Below, piece after piece: positions 6,012 to 10,285 of a stretch of DNA of 10,285 nt. This DNA is from Gemmatimonadota bacterium (lineage in GTDB: Bacteria > Gemmatimonadota > Gemmatimonadetes > Longimicrobiales > Gaopeijiaceae): assembly GCA_024638395.1 (NCBI GenBank), contig JAHEKK010000072.1:1-10285 (forward strand), written 5' to 3'. Every line of letters starts with the position of its first letter. Within the stretch, counting starts at the first letter, position 1. The position numbers and the translations under genes are program-made. Below the pieces are notes generated by a model. The model ran no database searches and was not told where the DNA came from. It worked only from the letters and a program-made list of their open reading frames with translations.

Positions 6012-6854
6012 CTACCCCGAGGACGCCTTCTTGGAGCTGCCCTTCTTCTTGCTGGCGGAGCGAGCCGGCCCCTTCCGGGCGCCGCTCGAATCCAGGCTCG
6101 CCTTCAGGGCCTCCATGAGGTCGATGATCTTCGTCTCGGGCTCCTCCTGGGGAGCCATCGTAATCTGTTCGCCCTCGATCTTCTTCTCGATGAGCGCCAG
6201 CACCCGCTCCTTCACCTCGTCCCGGTACTTTTCCGGTTCGAAATGCTCATTGGACGCCTGCTCGATGAGTTGCTTGGCCAACGTGAGCTCGGCTGTATCG
6301 ACTTCGCCATCCTCGAGGGGGACCTCCTCGAAGGACCGGAGCTCATCCGGGTACATCAACTGTTCCAGGATCAAACCTTCGCCAAGTGGCCGCACCATAA
6401 CGAGATACTGCTTACCCCGGGCGGAGTACTTGGCGATGGCGACCTTCTCGGTCTCACGGAGCGCGGCCGACAGGAGGCGATAGGCCCGGGCCCCACCTTT
6501 GGCCGGACCGAGGAAGTAGGCCCGGTCCAGAAAGATCCGCTCGATCTCACCGGCGGGAACGAACTCGGTGATCTCTATGGTCTCCGTGGACTGCGCTTCG
6601 ATGGCCTTGAGCTCCTCCGGCTCGAATGTCACGAATTGATTCTTGGCGAATTCGTAGCCCTTGATCATGTCGTCCCGGGGCACCAGGTCGCCGCTCTGGC
6701 TGTCGATGTACTGCTGCTTCACGCGGGATCCCGTCTCCCGGTTGATCCAGTTGAATCGGACCTTCGAGGAAGACTCTCCGGTGGAGTAGAGCTTCACCGG
6801 AAGAGAGACGAGTCCGAACGAAATCGTGGAGTTGGCAATCGGGCGGGCGCTCAT
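6012..6854 (-). CDS. ku: Non-homologous end-joining protein Ku
   Basis: A 280-residue bacterial Ku, the usual length. The homodimer threads onto double-strand break ends and recruits LigD. The N-terminus ARPIANSTISFGLVSLPVKLY (3-23) is the family signature in near-canonical form: W/N-xx-ISFGLV-x-PVKLY. Other marks are DLVPRDDMIKGYEF (56-69), ETIEITEFV (91-99), IFLDRAYFLGP (107-117), and the Ku-core end LILEQLMYPDELR (161-173). Residues 186-225 form the helical segment that precedes the C-terminus. The tail from about 256 is rich in Lys, Ser and Ala (SKKKGSSKK), as in many bacterial Ku proteins where it adds DNA binding. The start ATG at 6854 has no Shine-Dalgarno; the gap to the divergent ligD is 27 bp. 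The MerR-TPR gene follows 9 bp after its stop. Confidence 0.97.
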   Translation of the reverse strand: MSARPIANSTISFGLVSLPVKLYSTGESSSKVRFNWINRETGSRVKQQYIDSQSGDLVPRDDMIKGYEFAKNQFVTFEPEELKAIEAQSTETIEITEFVPAGEIERIFLDRAYFLGPAKGGARAYRLLSAALRETEKVAIAKYSARGKQYLVMVRPLGEGLILEQLMYPDELRSFEEVPLEDGEVDTAELTLAKQLIEQASNEHFEPEKYRDEVKERVLALIEKKIEGEQITMAPQEEPETKIIDLMEALKASLDSSGARKGPARSASKKKGSSKKASSG

Positions 6855-6889
6855 GGATAAAAAGCTATAGGTTCGGGCCCCATGAGTGC
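6847..6889. promoter_or_regulatory. Shared symmetric promoter of Ku and ligD, probably leaderless
   Basis: Only 27 bp (6855-6881) separate two divergent ATGs. At their centre is the palindrome CTATAG (6865-6870), giving a -10-like TATAGG towards ligD and TATAGC towards Ku. Transcription starting about seven bases beyond each would begin three to five bases before each ATG. Neither gene has a Shine-Dalgarno sequence, unlike several neighbours. The symmetry extends to the starts: GCGCTCAT (6847-6854) and ATGAGTGC (6882-6889) are inverted copies matching 7 of 8 and centred on the same dyad. A modest -35 for Ku, TTGCAC on the minus strand (6891-6886), lies 16 bp from its -10; I see no good -35 for ligD. 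The geometry is seen directly; promoter activity is inferred. Confidence 0.55.
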
Positions 6890-9407
6890 AAGAAAACCCG
6901 ACAACCCGGATCGCCTAAGCGCCTACAGGACAAAACGTTCCGCCTCCGCTACAAAGGAGCCTTTTGGCGGCGTCGGCTCCACGGGTATCGGTGGGATGTT
7001 CGTCGTCCAGAAACACCACGCGTCTTCCCTCCATTGGGACCTGCGCCTGGAGATGGACGGTGTCCTCGTCTCCTGGGCTGTTCCCAAGGGTCCGTCGCCC
7101 AATCAGAGGGACAAGAGGCTCGCGGTCCACGTGGAAGACCACCCTCTCGAATATGCGGAATTCGAGGGGGTGATTCCTGCGGACAACTACGGGGCCGGTC
7201 CCTCCATCATCTGGGACCGAGGGGTCTGGGAAGCCGTCGAGGACCCTGCGGAAGGCATGGAGAAGGGCAAGCTCCTGTTCGACCTGAAAGGCTACAAGCT
7301 CAGGGGACGCTGGACGCTGGTGCGCACGAAGGGCGGAGAGGCCAACCACTGGCTCCTGATCAAGGAACGGGACGCCTACATGGATCCCGAAGGGGGCACG
7401 GAAGACTACCCCGATGACTCCATATTCTCGGGTCTCACCGTGGATGAGCTGGGGTCCGGAGGCGATCACGGCGAAGCCATCCGCGCCCGTTGTCTCGAGT
7501 TGGGCGCGAAACGGAAGAGCTACCGGGCCGTGGACGTGGATCTGATGATGGCGGAGAGCCGGGAACGGCCGTTCTCGAAGGACGGGTGGGTATTCGAGAT
7601 CAAGTACGACGGCTATCGGATGCTGGGGGAGCGCACCCCCGACGGGGCCGTCCTCATTTCTCGGAACGGAAACGACCTGACCGACACGTTTCCAGAGGTG
7701 GCGAGGGCGGTCCGCGGCCTCCCCTACCGGGACCTCATCCTGGATGGCGAGGTGGTGGTCCACGACTCCCAGGGCCTGCCCAGCTTCCAGCTGATCCAGA
7801 AGCGAGGCCGGATTCAGAAGAAGATGGAGGCGCAACGGGCCTCGGTGGCCCTGCCGGCGACCTACTACGCCTTCGATCTCCTGTCCTTCGAGGGCCTCGA
7901 TCTACGGACTCTCCCCCTCCGGGACCGGAAGGAAGTCCTGCGCTCCGTGCTTCCGTCCATCGGTCCGATCCGTTTCTCGGACCACATTTCCGTCCGGGGT
8001 GAGGAGATGTATGAGCAGGTGGTGGGCCTCGGGCTCGAGGGCGTCGTCGGGAAGCGTGCGGACGCGCGCTACAGCGGGGGCAGAAGCCGTTCGTGGTTGA
8101 AGGTCCGCGCGGTCCATACGGGCGACTTCGTGGTCTGCGGATACACGGACCCGAAGGAGGGAAGCACGGGGTTTGGCGCCCTCCACCTGGCGCAGATCGA
8201 GGAGGGCACGTGGTTCTATGCCGGTCGGGTGGGCACGGGGTTCAGCAGCGTCCAGCGAAAAGAGCTCGGCGAGCGGCTTCGGGGCCTGCCGCCGGCCGAC
8301 CCGCCCGAGGGACAGGGGGTGCCGAAGGGCCCGGGCCACCATTGGGTCCGCCCCGAAATCGTCGTGGAGGTGCAGTACAAGGAATGGACCGAGGTGGGAC
8401 TCCTACGGCATCCGTCCTTCCAACGAGAGCGTGACGACAAGCCGCCGGGCGACTGCGTGCGCTCGGTGAGGGTCGGGCTGGAGGAGCCCGCCGGAGTCAC
8501 GGACACGGGCGTGGACCGGGTGGTGCACTTCTCGAATCTCGACAAGGTGTTCTGGCCCGAGGAGGGGTACACCAAGGGGGATCTGGTGGAATACTACCGC
8601 CGGATCGCCCCGTGGATTCTCCCCCATCTGTCGGACCGGCCCGTGGTGCTCACGCGCTTCCCCGACGGCCCGTACGGGAAGTCCTTCTTCCAGAAGAACG
8701 CTCCGGATTTCGCCCCGGAGTGGATTCGGAGGATTCGACTCTACAGCGAGGGGTCGGAGCGGGACCTGGACTACTTCGTCGCCGACGATCTGGAGTCCCT
8801 CCTCTATGTGGCCAACAGCGCCAGCATCCCGCTGCACATCTGGCAGAGCCGCGTCGCCACGATCGCCACGCCCGACTTCTGTGTCCTGGACCTGGACCCC
8901 AAGGAGGCGCCATTCAGCGATGTCGTCCGGATCGCTCTGTTCCTGAAAGAGGTATGCGACGACATCGAGCTGCCCACCTACGTGAAGACGAGCGGCTCCT
9001 CGGGCATCCATGTGCTGATCCCCCTCGGGCGTCAGCTCACGTACGAGCAATCGAGGACGGTGGGTGAGCTGCTGGCCCTGGTGGCGGTCAAGGAACTTCC
9101 GGAGATCGCGACGGTGACCCGGCGGCCTTCGCAGCGCGACGGAAAGGTGTATCTGGACTACCTCCAGAACGGCCATGGCCGTTTGATCGTCGCGCCGTAC
9201 TGCGTCCGCCCCCTACCGGGCGCCCCGGTCTCCGCTCCACTGCACTGGGACGAGGTCGGGCCCGGCCTGTCGATGGGAGACCACACGATCGTCACGATGC
9301 CCGAACGGATGCAACGCCTGGGGTCGGACCCCTTGGCGGGTCTCCTCACGGACGTTCCCGACCTCACGGGGAGCCTGGGACGTCTTCAGGAGCGCATGAA
9401 CGGATAG
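6882..9407 (+). CDS. ligD: Multidomain DNA ligase D (phosphoesterase-ligase-polymerase)
   Basis: An 841-residue ATP-dependent end-joining enzyme in the order PE-LIG-POL, as in Pseudomonas LigD and unlike the mycobacterial POL-PE-LIG order. The 3'-phosphoesterase (about 35-170) keeps the metal and phosphate ligands: His45, His51, Asp53 and Arg55 in KHHASSLHWDLRL, and His87 and Tyr91 in VEDHPLEY. The ligase (about 225-410) has motif I EIKYDGYR with adenylated Lys241, DGEVVV (288-293), FDLLSFEG (331-338), EGVVGKR (386-392) and WLKVRA (405-410); an OB-fold follows to about 530. The primase-like polymerase (about 545-835) has the metal pair DLD with Asp670 and Asp672, SSGIH (706-710) and the third acid Asp759 in YLDY. 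Every catalytic motif looks intact, so all three activities are expected. The ATG at 6882 has no Shine-Dalgarno. Ku diverges from it, and the gene ends 8 bp from a convergent gene. Confidence 0.97.
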   Translation: MSARKPDNPDRLSAYRTKRSASATKEPFGGVGSTGIGGMFVVQKHHASSLHWDLRLEMDGVLVSWAVPKGPSPNQRDKRLAVHVEDHPLEYAEFEGVIPADNYGAGPSIIWDRGVWEAVEDPAEGMEKGKLLFDLKGYKLRGRWTLVRTKGGEANHWLLIKERDAYMDPEGGTEDYPDDSIFSGLTVDELGSGGDHGEAIRARCLELGAKRKSYRAVDVDLMMAESRERPFSKDGWVFEIKYDGYRMLGERTPDGAVLISRNGNDLTDTFPEVARAVRGLPYRDLILDGEVVVHDSQGLPSFQLIQKRGRIQKKMEAQRASVALPATYYAFDLLSFEGLDLRTLPLRDRKEVLRSVLPSIGPIRFSDHISVRGEEMYEQVVGLGLEGVVGKRADARYSGGRSRSWLKVRAVHTGDFVVCGYTDPKEGSTGFGALHLAQIEEGTWFYAGRVGTGFSSVQRKELGERLRGLPPADPPEGQGVPKGPGHHWVRPEIVVEVQYKEWTEVGLLRHPSFQRERDDKPPGDCVRSVRVGLEEPAGVTDTGVDRVVHFSNLDKVFWPEEGYTKGDLVEYYRRIAPWILPHLSDRPVVLTRFPDGPYGKSFFQKNAPDFAPEWIRRIRLYSEGSERDLDYFVADDLESLLYVANSASIPLHIWQSRVATIATPDFCVLDLDPKEAPFSDVVRIALFLKEVCDDIELPTYVKTSGSSGIHVLIPLGRQLTYEQSRTVGELLALVAVKELPEIATVTRRPSQRDGKVYLDYLQNGHGRLIVAPYCVRPLPGAPVSAPLHWDEVGPGLSMGDHTIVTMPERMQRLGSDPLAGLLTDVPDLTGSLGRLQERMNG

Positions 9408-9415
9408 GCAGGGGG

Positions 9416-9901
9416 CTATTCCCGCTCCCTGACGCCCCCTGTTTCCTTCCCCTTCCTCGTTGCACGCGAGGAGACCACCTCCTCGACCTTCCCGAGAAAG
9501 GTGTCGGCGTCGATCCTGCTCGCGCCCAGGAGGCCTTCGGAGGTCTCTCGGGCTTCCCTGGCCGGGCGGTAGAGGCTGAGCCACCGATCCCATCGCTCCC
9601 CTGCGCGCAGGACCGAGTAGAAGAGCCGCCTTTCCTTTCTGCCCGTGATGAGATCCAGCACGAACGCCACGGCGGACACCGGCGCCAGGACCAGGTCACC
9701 CAACCCGTCCAGGGCGAGCTTGATCTGAAAGATGACCAGGTCGCGAACCGCTACCCGGTTCGAAACCGGGGGGTCGTGAGGCTGCCGCCGGGGGTTGGAC
9801 CTCACGACTTGTCCGGACGCCGGCCTGGCGCCAGGGCTCGGCCGGCGCCCTCCCTCCGGCCCAGACGACCCTCCGCCGCGACGTCCCGGAGCCTCGCTCA
9901 C
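9416..9901 (-). CDS. Small conserved-looking protein of unknown function
   Basis: Up to 161 residues if it starts at the GTG at 9901, which overlaps the stop of the M3 peptidase gene as GTGA and so could be read by re-initiation. The first 45 residues are Gly/Pro/Arg/Ser-rich and may not be coding; a GTG at 9805 is an in-frame alternative, with no clear ribosome binding site. The convincing part begins at VAVRDLVIFQIKLALDG (50-66), an amphipathic then hydrophobic stretch (about 55-86) that could be a membrane-associated hairpin. It continues with a basic RKERRLFYSVLRAGERWDRW (88-107) and a charged tail ending in KGKETGGVRERE. I cannot name a family. Codons in this part look selected, since hydrophobic and charged residues alternate sensibly, whereas the opposing strand has nothing. 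Confidence 0.6.
   Translation of the reverse strand: MSEAPGRRGGGSSGPEGGRRPSPGARPASGQVVRSNPRRQPHDPPVSNRVAVRDLVIFQIKLALDGLGDLVLAPVSAVAFVLDLITGRKERRLFYSVLRAGERWDRWLSLYRPAREARETSEGLLGASRIDADTFLGKVEEVVSSRATRKGKETGGVRERE
9754..9770. repeat. Perfect 7-bp stem inverted repeat CCCGGTT-CGA-AACCGGG
   Basis: Seven-base arms around a 3-base loop lie within codons 45-50 of the small minus-strand gene, just before its hydrophobic part. Read on the plus strand it resembles a tRNA T-arm (CCCGG, loop TTCGAAA, CCGGG), but no tRNA surrounds it. It has no T-tract, so a terminator is unlikely. It might be a hairpin in the mRNA near the true start of that gene. Confidence 0.4.
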
Positions 9902-10285
9902 GAGACGCCGGCCCCCGCGGGAGGGGGACCCAGGTTCCGGGTGATCAGGGCGCTCGGATCGGGTCCGCGCCCCATGAATTCCTGAAAAAGCTCTTCCGGG
10001 TCGGCCCGGTCCCCCTGGGAAAGGATGGTCTCGAGGTAGCGTCGTCCCGTTTCAGGGCTGAGGACGCCGTTCTCCACGAAACGCGAGAACACGTCGGCCT
10101 CCAGGCTTTCGGACCACAAGTAGCTGTAGTAGGCCGATGCATAGCCCCCGGCGAAGAGATGACCGAATGACGGCAGGATATGGCGCTCCACGAACCGGTC
10201 CCCGGGTGCGAAGGGCCGCAGTTGCCGTCGAGCGAAGTCCATCACCGGTTCGCTACCGTCGTAGCGACTGTGAAGCGCGAGATCC
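9898..10285 (-). CDS. M3 family oligopeptidase (Dcp/PrlC type), C-terminal part only
   Basis: The last 128 residues are visible; the 5' part, including the zinc site HExxH, lies beyond the right edge. The fragment opens with DLALHSRYDG, continues with FVERHILPSFGHLFAGGYASAYYSYLW read in two parts (FVERHILPSF, GHLFAGGYASAYYSYLW), and then ESLEADVFSRF and SPETGRRYLETILSQGDRADPEELFQEFMGR in pieces (SPETGRRYLE, DPEELFQEFMGR). The Gly-Gly-Tyr-Ala...Tyr-Tyr-Ser-Tyr-Leu-Trp block, with its substrate-binding tyrosines, and the D-P-x-E-L-F ending are characteristic of M3 metallopeptidases that trim short peptides. No frame continues past an upstream stop within the window, so it is partial rather than a short gene. 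It ends in a GTGA overlap with the next minus-strand gene. Confidence 0.9.
   Translation of the reverse strand, partial: DLALHSRYDGSEPVMDFARRQLRPFAPGDRFVERHILPSFGHLFAGGYASAYYSYLWSESLEADVFSRFVENGVLSPETGRRYLETILSQGDRADPEELFQEFMGRGPDPSALITRNLGPPPAGAGVS

Noticed and set aside
5156..6118. Plus-strand frame of 320 codons opposite the MerR-TPR gene
   Set aside because: The opposite strand encodes clear HTH and TPR units; this frame is its complement and has no domain.
5952..6860. Plus-strand frame of 302 codons opposite Ku
   Set aside because: Leu/Asp/Gly-rich reverse reading of a canonical Ku gene with no independent support.
9754..9770. tRNA T-arm or attachment site on the plus strand
   Set aside because: The stem and TTCGAAA loop fit a T-arm, but there is no matching acceptor, D-arm or anticodon arm upstream, and no integrase is nearby.
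1..10285. CRISPR array, insertion sequence, phage or anti-phage island
   Set aside because: No regularly spaced repeats, terminal inverted repeats, transposase, integrase, nuclease or toxin-antitoxin pair is seen. Ku/LigD is a DNA-repair locus.

Overview
The window is about two-thirds G+C and gene-dense, with GTG starts used freely. Gene content is that of a free-living bacterium with an outer membrane: an outer-membrane efflux protein, MurB, a MATE pump, Ku/LigD end joining, and an M3 peptidase. The mix resembles Gemmatimonadota or Acidobacteriota. That placement is an impression from gene content and base composition, not a tested assignment. I see no rRNA, tRNA, CRISPR array, transposase, integrase or phage gene, so this looks like ordinary chromosome rather than a mobile island.

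Left part (1-2080): the 5' end of a TolC-like outer-membrane efflux gene leaves the window on the minus strand. A roughly 400-base divergent spacer with palindromes and hairpins separates it from a secreted DUF1579-like protein on the plus strand. That gene overlaps the start of a MurB whose active site departs from the textbook enzyme. Middle (2101-4211): a MATE transporter and an alpha/beta hydrolase form a minus-strand pair joined by an ATGA stop/start overlap; they converge on murB. Between 4212 and 5124 lies a poorly coding stretch with one or two small membrane proteins.

The core (5102-9407) is a two-component non-homologous end-joining locus. Ku (minus) and a three-domain LigD (plus) diverge from a gap of only 27 bp centred on a palindromic CTATAG. 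Neither gene has a Shine-Dalgarno sequence, so both are probably read as leaderless or nearly leaderless mRNAs from one shared promoter element. Ku is followed after 9 bp by an unusual MerR-type HTH plus TPR protein, which by position could be an end-joining accessory or regulator. Right end (9416-10285): the C-terminal part of an M3 metallopeptidase overlaps, by GTGA, a small conserved-looking protein of unknown function that converges on ligD.

The points most worth a second look are the symmetric Ku/LigD promoter, the Ku-linked MerR-TPR protein, and the MurB with Asp where the catalytic Arg is expected.
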